Made by a program: the position numbers and the translations under genes. Shown in pieces: positions 40,307 to 49,474 of a stretch of 64,000 nucleotides of DNA. The notes beneath the pieces were generated by a model. The model worked only from the letters and a program-made list of their open reading frames with translations. It had not been told where the DNA came from and did no database searches. Every line of letters begins with the position of its first letter. Position 1 is the stretch's first letter. Source of the DNA: CAZSDU01 sp963662525 (GTDB taxonomy: Bacteria; Bacteroidota; Bacteroidia; Bacteroidales; FEN-979); the NCBI GenBank assembly GCA_963662525.1, contig OY759717.1, positions 2,294,001 through 2,358,000 on the forward strand, in the 5' to 3' direction.

Positions 40307-42091
40307 ATGAGGTTTTTTAAGGTTTATACCGTTTTTGTCTTATGTGTTTTTTCTTTGTTTCTTTATGCGCAGAAGGGTGAGATCACAGCAAAGGAACTTC
40401 ATGGTTATGTGCAGTTTCTGGCCTCCGATTCCCTGAAAGGCAGGAAACCCGGCAGTCCTGAAATCAATTTAGCCGCCAACTACATCCTGGATCATTTCAG
40501 GGCATCAGGATTGAAGCCCTTAGCTGATCAGGGATTTCAGTACTTCGATATCGTGACTGATGTCAAAGTGGGCGAGGACAATAAACTGAAATTCGAAGGC
40601 TTCACCGGAATGCTTAAAAGGGATTTTATCCCTTTGGCTTTTTCTTCCTGCGGGGAAATCAATGCCCCTGTCGTATTTGCCGGCTACGGTTTTGATCTTG
40701 CGCTTGATAGTCTGAAATGGAACGATTATGCCGGACAGAATGTTAAAGGGAAATGGGTCATGATTTTCCGGGCAGATCCAGAGTTGGATAATTCTGACAG
40801 CAAATTCATTCCTTTCAGCGATATCCGAAGTAAAATTCTGACGGCAAAAGATAAAGGAGCTGCCGGTGTTTTAATTGTTACACCCCGGGGACTTGAAAAA
40901 GATGATAAGCTGATGCCCCTGCTGGTGGAAAACAACGAAGTCACCAGCGGAATTCCGGTGATCAGTATTAAACGGCAACTTGCCGATCAGCTTCTGAATA
41001 AATCGGGGTTGACCACTGACAGCCTGGAAAAGATTATTTCTATCGCAAAAGCGCCTTACAGCCTGGAAATTCCTGTGACCCTTGCAGCGACTATTGAGGT
41101 GATCCAGCAAACAGAAAAAACAGCCAACGTGATTGCCCTGATCGATGGAAATGATCCTGTTTTGAAGGACGAATACATCATTGTTGGCGCTCATTATGAT
41201 CATCTTGGTTTTGGAGGATCAGGCAGTGGATCCCGGATGCCCGATACTGTCGCAGTCCATAACGGGGCTGACGACAATGCATCGGGAACAGCCATGGTCA
41301 TGGCACTGGCCGGTAAAATGGCCGGAGAAAAAGACAAACTGAAAAGGAGCATTATTTTCGTGGCTTTCAGCGCAGAAGAGATTGGCCTGATCGGATCAAA
41401 GTACTTCGTCAATCATCCCCCGGTGGACCTGAAAAAGATTAAAACCATGTTTAACTTCGACATGGTTGGTCGTTTCAATAAAGAAAAAAATGCAATTTCT
41501 GTCAGCGGAACGGGAACCTCAGTGGAAGCAGATACCATTCTTCGTGACATTGAAAAGGGATTATCTTTTAAAGTTGTCCATTCTCCTGATGGATATGGTC
41601 CTTCGGATCATGCTTCTTTTTATGCTGCTGATATTCCGGTTTTATATTTCAATACCGGTGTTCATGCCGATTATCATACACCCTTTGATGATACAGGGAA
41701 ACTGGATTTTCCTGCGGAGAAGAAAATCGGGGATTATGCGGCAGCTCTGATTTTTACGATTGATACACTACAAAAATCGTTGACGTTTAAAGCATCTGGT
41801 AAGAAAGAAAGCGCAGGCCGTAGCGGGCGCCGGTTGAAAGTGACCCTGGGGATCATGCCTGATTTCGCCGGGACCGAAAAGAAAGGCCTGAGGGTGGATG
41901 GAGTAACAAAAGATGGGCCGGCCGATAAAGGCGGATTGAAAAAAGGCGACATCATCGTGGGATTGAATGGAATGAGCGTTGGCGATATCTATGAATACAT
42001 GTCGCGTCTTTCAAAGCTGAAACACGGCATGACTGTGAATGTAGAGATCATCCGTGAAGGTCAGCATCAGGTATTAATCATGATTTTATAA
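40307..42091 (+). CDS. M28 family metallopeptidase with PA-like and PDZ domains
   Basis: The 594-residue exported protein starts with a signal peptide ending near LFLYAQKGE. A PA-like insert lies at about 120-230, and the M28 catalytic domain follows, with zinc ligands in GAHYDHLG, NGADDNASGTAM, AFSAEEIGLIGSKYF, FDMVGR and a final His in the DYHTPFDD region. A C-terminal PDZ domain begins near TLGIMPDFAG and includes GPADKGGLKKGDIIVGLNG. Likely a periplasmic aminopeptidase; the PDZ may help bind peptide ends. It is 33 bp downstream of mnmA. Confidence 0.92.
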   Translation: MRFFKVYTVFVLCVFSLFLYAQKGEITAKELHGYVQFLASDSLKGRKPGSPEINLAANYILDHFRASGLKPLADQGFQYFDIVTDVKVGEDNKLKFEGFTGMLKRDFIPLAFSSCGEINAPVVFAGYGFDLALDSLKWNDYAGQNVKGKWVMIFRADPELDNSDSKFIPFSDIRSKILTAKDKGAAGVLIVTPRGLEKDDKLMPLLVENNEVTSGIPVISIKRQLADQLLNKSGLTTDSLEKIISIAKAPYSLEIPVTLAATIEVIQQTEKTANVIALIDGNDPVLKDEYIIVGAHYDHLGFGGSGSGSRMPDTVAVHNGADDNASGTAMVMALAGKMAGEKDKLKRSIIFVAFSAEEIGLIGSKYFVNHPPVDLKKIKTMFNFDMVGRFNKEKNAISVSGTGTSVEADTILRDIEKGLSFKVVHSPDGYGPSDHASFYAADIPVLYFNTGVHADYHTPFDDTGKLDFPAEKKIGDYAAALIFTIDTLQKSLTFKASGKKESAGRSGRRLKVTLGIMPDFAGTEKKGLRVDGVTKDGPADKGGLKKGDIIVGLNGMSVGDIYEYMSRLSKLKHGMTVNVEIIREGQHQVLIMIL

Positions 42092-42134
42092 TTTATTTCT
42101 GTATCCTGAATCTTCCATCTTTTAATTCTGCCCT

Positions 42135-42536
42135 ATGGACCTTCAATCCTTCTTTACTGAAGCCTTTTTTCTGAAATTCATCAAATTCAGCATGGTGGGG
42201 TTTTCAGGTGTTTTTGTCGATTTCGGGATCACATTTGTCTGCAAGGAATTCCTTAAAATTCAGAAATATTTGGCCAATGCCCTGGGTTTCAGTTTTGCAG
42301 CCACTACCAATTATATGCTGAACCGCCTCTGGACTTTCCAAAGTCATAACCCGAATATCACCCTGGAATTCACCCGGTTTTTCATCATCGCACTGATCGG
42401 ATTAGGTATCAACCTCTTGATCATCTGGGCTATGTCGGGAAAATTCAAGGTGAATTTCTATGTCTCCAAGCTGGTGGCCACCATCATCGTGACCGGCTGG
42501 AACTTCCTGATCAACGCGTACTATACGTTTGCTTAG
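42135..42536 (+). CDS. GtrA family membrane protein
   Basis: The 133-residue protein has four TM helices and GtrA-family signatures (KFSMVGFSGVFVDFGITFV, NYMLNRLWTFQS, ATIIVTGWNFLINAYYTF). GtrA proteins are thought to translocate undecaprenyl-linked sugars used for surface polysaccharide modification; the specific substrate is unknown. It converges with chaN, 16 bp away, without a visible terminator. Confidence 0.92.
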   Translation: MDLQSFFTEAFFLKFIKFSMVGFSGVFVDFGITFVCKEFLKIQKYLANALGFSFAATTNYMLNRLWTFQSHNPNITLEFTRFFIIALIGLGINLLIIWAMSGKFKVNFYVSKLVATIIVTGWNFLINAYYTFA

Positions 42537-42552
42537 TGAGTTGGTGGATCTT

Positions 42553-43443
42553 CTATGGTGTCTTTATCATGGATGATGGGATGCAGATGATAAAGTCGGC
42601 TTTACCGATATTGTCTTTTTTCAGTTCAGTAATCGTATCCTGTTCAACACAACTGATCGTCATGATTTTTACGGGGATGGTATTCTTGCGGATATAATCT
42701 TTGGCGTACCATACGATACCTTGATAATTGTCGCTATGGTATGCCCCGTTGAAATGCAGAAAGCATTGTCCGGTCCCGGGACCGCCTTTCATAATGAACT
42801 GCGCCATGGTGGCATCTTTCAATGCCTGTGCCTTGCCCAGGTTCTGGGTTAAATGGGCGGGCATTCCATCGCCAACCGCTTTAGCAATGGATTTATAACA
42901 TTCCAGAGTGGTATCGTATTTAATGGGCAGGGCTGCCATTAATCCGCGTTCCGCGGCATTGATGCTATCCAGACCTTCAAAGCCTTTTTGATTGACCAGG
43001 GCAGCATATCGGCGGGGAACATTGGTAGCCACAAATCTCAGGCCTTTCTCCCGGGCGAAATCCACGATCGGTGCATAATCGGTTTTATAATTGGGCCAGA
43101 GTTTGGCCTCGGCTTCAAAATCTTTCTTACGGATCATTTTACTTATATACTCCGTTACCAGCAGTTGATTGTCGCGTTCAAGCATTTCTGCCCCAAGTGA
43201 CAGATTTTCCTTTTTTTCTTCATAAAGGTCTCGGGTAAGCTCATATTCCAGCCAGTGGCAGATAGGATTATTATGTATTTCTCCGAAAAAGATCAGGTCT
43301 GATGTTTTTGCAGCCTTCAAAAGATCTTCATAATCGACTGATTTTCCCTTGTTGTTGTATATAATATAGGCAGGTTTATCACTTTTTAAGGCGGTCAGGG
43401 AGATGAAAAGGATGATGAGGAGAAAGGGGAAATATTTATTCAT
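42553..43443 (-). CDS. ChaN family exported protein
   Basis: The 296-residue protein has a signal peptide (MNKYFPFLLIILFISLTA). The DUF399/ChaN core includes FFGEIHNNPICHWLEYEL with a conserved His, SLGAEMLERDNQ, and a late block with HFNGAYHSDNYQGIVWY. ChaN of Campylobacter is a heme-binding lipoprotein; here the Cys lipobox is absent, so the protein may be periplasmic instead. A heme or iron role is inference from the family. It is the last gene of the panB-to-chaN run, 3 bp after cdd. Confidence 0.85.
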   Translation of the reverse strand: MNKYFPFLLIILFISLTALKSDKPAYIIYNNKGKSVDYEDLLKAAKTSDLIFFGEIHNNPICHWLEYELTRDLYEEKKENLSLGAEMLERDNQLLVTEYISKMIRKKDFEAEAKLWPNYKTDYAPIVDFAREKGLRFVATNVPRRYAALVNQKGFEGLDSINAAERGLMAALPIKYDTTLECYKSIAKAVGDGMPAHLTQNLGKAQALKDATMAQFIMKGGPGTGQCFLHFNGAYHSDNYQGIVWYAKDYIRKNTIPVKIMTISCVEQDTITELKKDNIGKADFIICIPSSMIKTP

Positions 43444-43446
43444 GAT

Positions 43447-43950
43447 TTATTTGTTTTGAGGTGATTTCATCAGGCATTTTTCAATGAAAGTCAGGGGCAG
43501 TAAGGTTTGCATGCCTTCGATAACATATACCGAACCGGATTCTCCGCCCAGGATAAGCCGGATTTTTTTTTGAAATTTTATTTCATATTCGACAATAGCC
43601 TGACGGCATATGCCACAGGGAGAGACTGGTTCTTTCACCGGAAAAGCTTCAGCGCTGGCAGTGATAGCCAGAGCTTCGATAGTGATGCCTGGATATTGTG
43701 CGGCCGCAGCATAAACAGCTACACGTTCAGCACATAAACCGGCAGGAAATGACATATTTTCCTGGTTGCTGCCGCAGACAACTTCTCCGTTTTCCAGTCG
43801 CACGGCAGCACCAACATGGTAATGGGAATAGGGTGCGTAGGAGGAGGCAAGGGAGGCTTTGGCCTTTTCAAGCAGGGCAAAATCTTCAGGGCTCAGATCC
43901 CGCAAAGCATCGAAAACCTGATATTCGAAAGTATGGGTGATTTGTTTCAT
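43447..43950 (-). CDS. cdd: cytidine deaminase
   Basis: Cdd converts cytidine and deoxycytidine to uridine forms. Zinc ligands and the catalytic Glu are in AGLCAERVAVY (CAE) and PCGICRQ (PCxxC). YAPYSHYHVGAAV is the substrate-binding signature. I chose the ATG at 43950 (167 residues), 10 bp after the ctpA stop; an ATG at 43986 would run into ctpA and adds residues not expected in the family. Confidence 0.94.
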   Translation of the reverse strand: MKQITHTFEYQVFDALRDLSPEDFALLEKAKASLASSYAPYSHYHVGAAVRLENGEVVCGSNQENMSFPAGLCAERVAVYAAAAQYPGITIEALAITASAEAFPVKEPVSPCGICRQAIVEYEIKFQKKIRLILGGESGSVYVIEGMQTLLPLTFIEKCLMKSPQNK

Positions 43951-43960
43951 GGTAGAGATT

Positions 43961-45685
43961 TTAATCCAGAATGCTTCCTTCATCATCCTCTTCTGCAGCA
44001 GGCGTTATTTCAGGTTTGGGCTGAACGTATTTCCCACTCAGAATGGCTGAGTATATTTCAGGGTCTTTCAGTGTGGAAATCGCCATGGCAAGTTCCTGGT
44101 CATTTTTCAGGGCAGATTCTATTTTTCCCTTCTGATAATAGTACCGGGTGACTATTTCCATCTTCAGCAATTCTCTGATCTGGCTTTCATATTTTTTAAG
44201 ATCTTCTTTCTTATCGCTTTCCATGCGGGCTTTCAGGTGATCATATTCCTCCCTGATGGCATCGAAGTAGTTTTCTTTTTCTGCTTCCTTCTTCAGGCGT
44301 TCCAATGCTTGTTCACTGCTTGTATTATAAACATAGTTTTTATCAGCAATATAGGTTAAGAAATCCTGGTAGGTGGCATCATCGACTTCAAAACTACCGG
44401 CTGGAGGGATCGTTTTATTTTTTCTGTTATATTGGGTGGCAAAATCGAAAATCAGGAATTTCCCGTAAAGGGTCACTGCCAGGTCGCTGAAATGACGAGG
44501 GGCTAAGCTCAGATCAGGATTGATGCCGCCACCATCATAAACAACGCGGCCGTTTCTGGTTTTGAAGGCGCGAATGAGGGAGTCCGGGATCTTGGTAAAA
44601 ACACCTTCTTTATTTTTATGGGAATAATCAATGGCCTGGATGCAACGGCCGCTGGGGATATAATATTTGGCAACAGTAATTTTTAACTGAGCGTTATAGC
44701 TGAGTGGGACGACGTTCTGGACAAGGCCTTTGCCAAAAGTTTTTTGTCCGATGATCACACCTCTGTCGAGGTCCTGCATGGAACCTGCCAGGATTTCACT
44801 GGCAGAGGCGCTTTGTCTGTCAACCAGGACGACCACAGGGATACTAAGGTCAACCGGTGGATTCATGGTGGCATGGTCACGGTTTTTATCGGCTTTTTTA
44901 CCCTTGGTACTGACGATTTCCTGTCCCTTTTCGACAAAAATATTGGCGATATCAACAGCTTCATTCAGTAAGCCTCCTCCGTTTCCGCGCAGATCAATGA
45001 TGATTCCTTTCAGGTCATTGGCTTCCTTTAGCTTCAGAAAAGCTTGTTTCACTTCTTTCCCGGCATTCTGGGTAAAGCCGGAAAGTTTGATGTAGCCGAT
45101 ATGCGGATCCACCATGCCCGCGTATGGGATATTGTCGATTTTTATGATTTCACGGGTGATGGCCATTTCGATCGGTTTTGGCTCTCCGTCCCGCTCAATG
45201 ACCAGATCGATTTTTGTCCCGGGCTGCCCTTTAAGAATGGCGCTTACCTGATCGTAGGTCTTTTTTTTAGCCGACTGTTTATTGACTTCGATAATTTTAT
45301 CTCCGGCTTTCAATCCGGCTTTCCAGGCCGGAGATCCCTCATAAGGTTCAGAAATGATCACATAATCCCCCTGTTGATGTATCAGGGATCCTATTCCTCC
45401 GTATTGTCCGGTGGTGATGAATTTATAATCTTCAACCTGTGATTCGGGTATGAAGTTGGTATAAGGATCAAGGGATTCCAGCATGGCTTCTATCCCGGCC
45501 TGGGTAAGTTCACCTGGTTTAATCACATCCACATATTCATTGCTGAGTTCCTTCATCAGCATCGAATAAATATCAAGGTTCTTAAGAACTTCAAAGCCTT
45601 GATCATCCGGTGACTGAGCCAATAAAATAAAATTTCCCAAAAGAAAAACCACGGCAATTATCCCAACTCTCAACACACGTTTCAT
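43961..45685 (-). CDS. ctpA: S41 family carboxy-terminal processing peptidase
   Basis: The 574-residue protein has an N-terminal membrane/signal segment (about 4-24), a PDZ domain (VIISEPYEGSPAWKAGLKAG) and an S41 catalytic domain. The Ser/Lys dyad is Ser294 (QSASASEI) and Lys319 (KTFGKG), 25 residues apart as in Tsp. A helical C-terminal extension rich in Lys/Glu follows and ends in an acidic tail. Such proteases trim periplasmic or membrane proteins. It lies between yidD and cdd. Confidence 0.94.
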   Translation of the reverse strand: MKRVLRVGIIAVVFLLGNFILLAQSPDDQGFEVLKNLDIYSMLMKELSNEYVDVIKPGELTQAGIEAMLESLDPYTNFIPESQVEDYKFITTGQYGGIGSLIHQQGDYVIISEPYEGSPAWKAGLKAGDKIIEVNKQSAKKKTYDQVSAILKGQPGTKIDLVIERDGEPKPIEMAITREIIKIDNIPYAGMVDPHIGYIKLSGFTQNAGKEVKQAFLKLKEANDLKGIIIDLRGNGGGLLNEAVDIANIFVEKGQEIVSTKGKKADKNRDHATMNPPVDLSIPVVVLVDRQSASASEILAGSMQDLDRGVIIGQKTFGKGLVQNVVPLSYNAQLKITVAKYYIPSGRCIQAIDYSHKNKEGVFTKIPDSLIRAFKTRNGRVVYDGGGINPDLSLAPRHFSDLAVTLYGKFLIFDFATQYNRKNKTIPPAGSFEVDDATYQDFLTYIADKNYVYNTSSEQALERLKKEAEKENYFDAIREEYDHLKARMESDKKEDLKKYESQIRELLKMEIVTRYYYQKGKIESALKNDQELAMAISTLKDPEIYSAILSGKYVQPKPEITPAAEEDDEGSILD

Positions 45686-45701
45686 CTTAAAAATTAATTT
45701 T

Positions 45702-45728
45702 TAATTCCTAATTCCTAATTCTTAATTG
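45702..45728 (+). repeat. 7-bp tandem array between yidD and ctpA
   Basis: Heptamers TAATTCC, TAATTCC and TAATTCT start at 45702, 45709 and 45716, then a partial TAATTG. The unit shares ATTCCT with arrays at 4523 and 40271. It occupies most of the 44-bp gap upstream of ctpA. Confidence 0.65.
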
Positions 45729-45729
45729 T

Positions 45730-45951
45730 TTATGGTACCGGATCATACCCCTTTCCTCCCCAGGGATGGCATCTGCCTATTCGCTTTATAGCCAGCCATC
45801 CGCCTTTCCATGCCCCATGTTTTTGAATGGCCTCAACGCCATATTGTGAGCAACTTGGGGTAAACCTGCATGATGGCATAAGGTAGGGAGAAATGGCCCC
45901 CTGATAAATCCGAATCAGTAAAATGAAAAATTTACCGGGTAAGTTTTTCAT
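45730..45951 (-). CDS. yidD: membrane protein insertion efficiency factor YidD
   Basis: YidD is a small membrane-associated protein that aids YidC-dependent insertion. The 73 residues contain YQGAISPYLMPSCRFTPSCS and IGRCHPWGGKGYDPVP, the family signatures. It overlaps rnpA by 20 bp; the rnpA-yidD pair is widely conserved. Confidence 0.96.
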   Translation of the reverse strand: MKNLPGKFFILLIRIYQGAISPYLMPSCRFTPSCSQYGVEAIQKHGAWKGGWLAIKRIGRCHPWGGKGYDPVP

Positions 45952-46324
45952 TTTCTTCTGTTAAACGCTGTAAAAGTAAGATTATTTTTGCTTGGATGTC
46001 AGCGTAAGGGAGTATTTCTTTAGCTGTATAGGTGATACAGATCAAGAGTTTCTGGTGGTTCCCTGAAATGCCCTGGCCAAGTTCATGCTTATTCTGCCTG
46101 TAGGCTTCCCTCATTCTACGGCGGATGAGATTTCTGGCAACTGCTCCATGAATATTGTGTTTGGGCACACTAAGCATGATCTGGGATTGTTCATCATTTT
46201 CCGATTCCATCCTTAACCAGGTCACCCTGAACAAAGGAATGTGAAAAGCAGAGCCTTCCGCAAAGAGTTTACGGATGAGACCATGACGGCTCAGCCTTTC
46301 TGCTTTTTCAAAGGTATTCTTCAC
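45932..46324 (-). CDS. rnpA: ribonuclease P protein component
   Basis: RnpA is the basic protein cofactor of RNase P, which matures tRNA 5' ends. The 130-residue chain has the N-terminal KAERLSRHGLIRKLFAEGS region and the RNR-type motif in AVARNLIRRRMREAYR. The start codon is GTG at 46324. Unlike in many bacteria, dnaA and rpmH are not adjacent; hemD lies upstream, an arrangement seen in Bacteroidota. Confidence 0.93.
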   Translation of the reverse strand: MKNTFEKAERLSRHGLIRKLFAEGSAFHIPLFRVTWLRMESENDEQSQIMLSVPKHNIHGAVARNLIRRRMREAYRQNKHELGQGISGNHQKLLICITYTAKEILPYADIQAKIILLLQRLTEENEKLTR

Positions 46325-46348
46325 ACAACGAAATTAATAAAAATCAGG

Positions 46349-47101
46349 CTATTTCTTTTTTGATTCCTGCTGAAGGAACTGTTCCATGGCCATGGTCATG
46401 GAGGGAGCTACTTGTGTCGGTGCTTCCAGGTTAAGCTTCAGGCCGGCATCTTTCACGGCTTTGGCCGTGGTGGAACCAAATGCTGCAATAACTGTTTCTT
46501 TTTGTTCGAATTCCGGAAAATTCTTTAACAGTGACTTGATCCCGGAAGGGCTGAAAAATACAAGCATATCGAACTGTCTGATGTCGAGATCCGAAAGATC
46601 GCTCGCAAGGGTCCTGTAAATTACCGCTTTTTTATAAAGAACCTTATTGTCATCAAGCATCTTGGGGATTTCCTGCTTGTGGATATCTGAACAGGGAAGC
46701 AAAAACTTTTCTGTTCTGTGTTTTTTAATATGGTCAATCAGGTTGGAAAAACTTTCTTTGCTATGAAATATTTTCCGCTTACGGAATTGAACATATTTCT
46801 GAAGGTAATAGGCGGTAGATTCCGAAATGGTGAAATATTTCATCGATTCAGGAACTTCAATTCGCATTTCCTTACACATTCTGAAATAATGATCTACCGC
46901 ATTCCTTGAAGTGAAGATAACGGCAGAGTAATCAAGAATATTAATCCTGTCCTTACGGAATTCCTTTGCCTGTACTCCTTCAATTTTAAAAAACTTCCGG
47001 AAATGTATGGTAACATTAAACTTCCTGGCGATTTCACCATAGGGGGATTTCTCAAAATCGGTGGGTTGAGGCTGGGAAACGAGTATAGATTTAATTTTCA
47101 A
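46349..47101 (-). CDS. hemD: uroporphyrinogen-III synthase
   Basis: HemD cyclises hydroxymethylbilane to uroporphyrinogen III, the tetrapyrrole branch point that also serves B12 for MutAB. The 250-residue protein has the two-lobed weak-consensus pattern, with VIFTSRNAVDHYF, ISESTAYYLQKY, LVFFSPSGIKSLL and IAAFGSTTAKAV. The start is TTG at 47101; no upstream ATG fits. It precedes rnpA by 24 bp and follows the DUF4271 gene by 52 bp. Confidence 0.92.
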   Translation of the reverse strand: MKIKSILVSQPQPTDFEKSPYGEIARKFNVTIHFRKFFKIEGVQAKEFRKDRINILDYSAVIFTSRNAVDHYFRMCKEMRIEVPESMKYFTISESTAYYLQKYVQFRKRKIFHSKESFSNLIDHIKKHRTEKFLLPCSDIHKQEIPKMLDDNKVLYKKAVIYRTLASDLSDLDIRQFDMLVFFSPSGIKSLLKNFPEFEQKETVIAAFGSTTAKAVKDAGLKLNLEAPTQVAPSMTMAMEQFLQQESKKK

Positions 47102-47153
47102 GGCCTTTTTGTATTTCGGTTAATAGTTTCCTAATACCTTCAGAATCCCGTGG

Positions 47154-47954
47154 TTACATGTATATCAGGAAGATTTTGACAAGTACCAGCAGGGGTAAAA
47201 ATTCGAGGCTGCAAAGATACACAAATAAAAATAAATAAGAAAACTTAGTCAAACTAATTCCAATAAAAAAACCTCTCATAACCCTAAAAATGAATATCAA
47301 GGTAAAGCAAATCAGGCAAATCCATAGAATAAGAATTGATTTCAGGTAAAGGACAAGAACCAGGAGAGGAAGAAGCAAAATGCCGATGATGAGACAAAAT
47401 ATCAAGGTGTTAAGAAGATATGCACGGGTGGTTGTCATGGTATTAAAAACTACCGAAAGGAACTGGATAGTAATTATTTTTCCCAGCCAGTAGCAGGTAA
47501 CTCCTAGAAGAATGAGGGAATAAATTCCCCAGGGTGGCAAATGAAAGAAAGCTGTATGGAGGATCATTTCATTTACCTGATATAACAGCAGGGAAAAGGT
47601 GAGAAGGTAAAGGGTCCCAAGAGCCACTGAGACCCTTTCTTTAAAAAGATTTCCATCACGGATGAGCTGATTAATAAACCTTTTCGAAAACGGAGCCTGA
47701 AAAACCTGCCTGACCCGCCGGTGATAAAATACCTGTGCCCAGGCCAGCAGAATGAAACCTGATACCAGAATTCCGAGAATCCAGTCGGGTTGAAGCTGAT
47801 GCGATTCCCTGTTGCGGAATTGAACGGTCTGGAGGGCATGGTTGGTAAAGGGGGATGGGGAAAATGTGGGTGTCGTCAGCAGGCTGCTTTCCAGTAAGGT
47901 GGTTGTATCCGGTGATTGATGGTTGAAGTTCACTTTCCGGAAAAGTAATCCCAT
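47154..47954 (-). CDS. DUF4271 membrane protein
   Basis: The 266-residue protein has a polar N-terminal 60 residues and about six TM helices. YHRRVRQVFQAPFSKRFINQ and LLYQVNEMI match the DUF4271 family, which is restricted to Bacteroidota and regularly lies beside hemD. Its function is unknown. The start overlaps the 3' end of the rluA-type gene by 25 bp. Confidence 0.86.
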   Translation of the reverse strand: MGLLFRKVNFNHQSPDTTTLLESSLLTTPTFSPSPFTNHALQTVQFRNRESHQLQPDWILGILVSGFILLAWAQVFYHRRVRQVFQAPFSKRFINQLIRDGNLFKERVSVALGTLYLLTFSLLLYQVNEMILHTAFFHLPPWGIYSLILLGVTCYWLGKIITIQFLSVVFNTMTTTRAYLLNTLIFCLIIGILLLPLLVLVLYLKSILILWICLICFTLIFIFRVMRGFFIGISLTKFSYLFLFVYLCSLEFLPLLVLVKIFLIYM

Positions 47955-48622
47955 AAACTATCTGGTGGGGTGGTGGCAATGATATGAATAACTTCTTTTT
48001 TAACAGGATGAATAAACTCCAGGGATCGGGAATGCAGATGAATGGAGCCATCAGGATTGGAACGGGGATATCCGTATTTTAAATCTCCTTTGATGGGACA
48101 GCCGAGGGCTGCCAGTTGGGCGCGGATCTGGTGATGGCGTCCGGTCAGTAATTCTACTTCAAGTAAATGGTAATCCTTGCTTGAGGCAATATGGTGGTAT
48201 TTCAACTCGGCTTTCTTAGCTCCAGGCACTGGAAACTGAGTTATAAAACTTTTATTTTTAACCTCATTCCTGCTCAGATATCCAATCAGATGCCCATGGA
48301 TTTCAGGAGGCTGTTGTTTGACAACAGCCCAATAGATTTTGTGAATTTCTCCCTGCTTCAGCATTTCGTTCAGGCGCGAAAGCGCTTTGGAAGTCCGAGC
48401 AAAAATGACAGCGCCGCTTACCGGCCGGTCGATGCGGTGAACCACGCCCAGGAATACTTCTCCTGGCTTGTGAAATTTGATCTTGATGTAGTTCTTGAGT
48501 TTTTCACTCAGGGGTTCATCCCCGGTTTTATCTCCCTGTACAATGGCAGAAGGCGGTTTGTTTATGATGATGAGGTGGTTGTCTTCGTAAAGGATATCAG
48601 GATCAGTATTGCTCTTTTTCAT
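47930..48622 (-). CDS. RluA family pseudouridine synthase
   Basis: The 230-residue protein lacks an S4 domain and holds the catalytic motif VVHRIDRPVSGAVIFA with Asp in HRID, plus LTGRHHQIRAQLAALGCPI. Such short RluA-type enzymes isomerise uridine in rRNA or tRNA; the target site is not predictable here. It overlaps panB by 20 bp and the DUF4271 gene by 25 bp. Confidence 0.93.
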   Translation of the reverse strand: MKKSNTDPDILYEDNHLIIINKPPSAIVQGDKTGDEPLSEKLKNYIKIKFHKPGEVFLGVVHRIDRPVSGAVIFARTSKALSRLNEMLKQGEIHKIYWAVVKQQPPEIHGHLIGYLSRNEVKNKSFITQFPVPGAKKAELKYHHIASSKDYHLLEVELLTGRHHQIRAQLAALGCPIKGDLKYGYPRSNPDGSIHLHSRSLEFIHPVKKEVIHIIATTPPDSLWDYFSGK

Positions 48623-49427
48623 TGGGGAAATCCAGTAATTTCACATCATTGATATAGGTATTGACCGCTCCCCTGATTTCTTCCGATAAATTATGATAGC
48701 GGCGCAGAAAACGGGGTGAAAATTCCAAGGTGATCCCCAGCATATCGTGTAATACAAGTACCTGCCCATCAACTTTTTGCCCGGCTCCGATACCAATGAG
48801 GGGTATTTTGAGTTCAGCCGTTACTTCAGCTCCCAATCGGGCCGGAATTTTTTCAAGAACGATGGCAAAGCAACCTGCTTTTTCCAGCAGATGCGCATCA
48901 TCGATCAGTTTGGCCGCTTCTTCTTCCGTTGTGGCACGTACTACATAAGTTCCGAATTTATGGATAGACTGTGGTGTTAATCCGAGATGTCCCATCACAG
49001 GAATCCCGGCAGAAAGAATACGATCTACCGATTCAAGGATTTCTTTTCCCCCTTCCAGTTTTACTGCATCAGCCCCGCTTTCCTTCATGATCCGGATGGC
49101 TGAATTCAGAGCTTCTTTTGAGTTTCCCTGATAAGTACCAAAAGGAAGATCAACAACAACCAAAGCTCTTTTCACTGCCCTGACTACGGAAGAGGCATGA
49201 TATATCATCTCGTTCAGCGTGATTGGAAGTGTTGACGTATGTCCGGCCATTACATTAGAGGCAGAGTCGCCCACGAGGATGACATCAATTCCGGTGGAGT
49301 CAAGGATCCGGGCAAAGGAGAAATCATAGGCAGTCAGCATGGCAATTTTTTCTCCTTTCAGTTTCATTTCCTGAAGGATGTGGGTAGTGACTTTGGTCAC
49401 ATTCCGGAATGAAAATGCATCAGCCAT
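48603..49427 (-). CDS. panB: 3-methyl-2-oxobutanoate hydroxymethyltransferase
   Basis: PanB makes ketopantoate from alpha-ketoisovalerate with methylene-tetrahydrofolate. The 274-residue protein has MLTAYDFSFARILDSTGID, VGDSASNVMAGH, VKLEGGKE and GHLGLTPQSI, all family signatures. It is the first gene of a minus-strand run reaching chaN and is encoded away from panC-panD. A -7 element lies 19 bp upstream of its ATG. Confidence 0.97.
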   Translation of the reverse strand: MADAFSFRNVTKVTTHILQEMKLKGEKIAMLTAYDFSFARILDSTGIDVILVGDSASNVMAGHTSTLPITLNEMIYHASSVVRAVKRALVVVDLPFGTYQGNSKEALNSAIRIMKESGADAVKLEGGKEILESVDRILSAGIPVMGHLGLTPQSIHKFGTYVVRATTEEEAAKLIDDAHLLEKAGCFAIVLEKIPARLGAEVTAELKIPLIGIGAGQKVDGQVLVLHDMLGITLEFSPRFLRRYHNLSEEIRGAVNTYINDVKLLDFPNEKEQY

Positions 49428-49445
49428 AATTCAAGGTTTATCATG

Positions 49446-49453
49446 CAAAGCTA
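49446..49453 (-). promoter_or_regulatory. candidate -7 promoter element for panB
   Basis: On the minus strand TAGCTTTG (then CAT) matches TAnnTTTG, 18 bp before the panB ATG. Confidence 0.42.
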
Positions 49454-49466
49454 CAATATTTTTATG

Positions 49467-49474
49467 TATATTTG
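49467..49474 (+). promoter_or_regulatory. candidate -7 promoter element for the lipoprotein gene
   Basis: TATATTTG (then CTG) matches TAnnTTTG, 23 bp before the ATG at 49498. It lies 13 bp from the divergent panB element. Confidence 0.42.

Noticed and set aside
42103..42130. A possible further 7-bp-period array (ATCCTGA, ATCTTCC, ATCTTTT)
   Set aside because: The units agree too weakly to claim a repeat by eye; it may be a decayed member.
47698..47716. CCTGCCTGACC in the DUF4271 gene, resembling the palindrome at 30032
   Set aside because: Only 11 bases match, the second arm is missing and the encoded RRVRQVFQA belongs to the conserved DUF4271 core.
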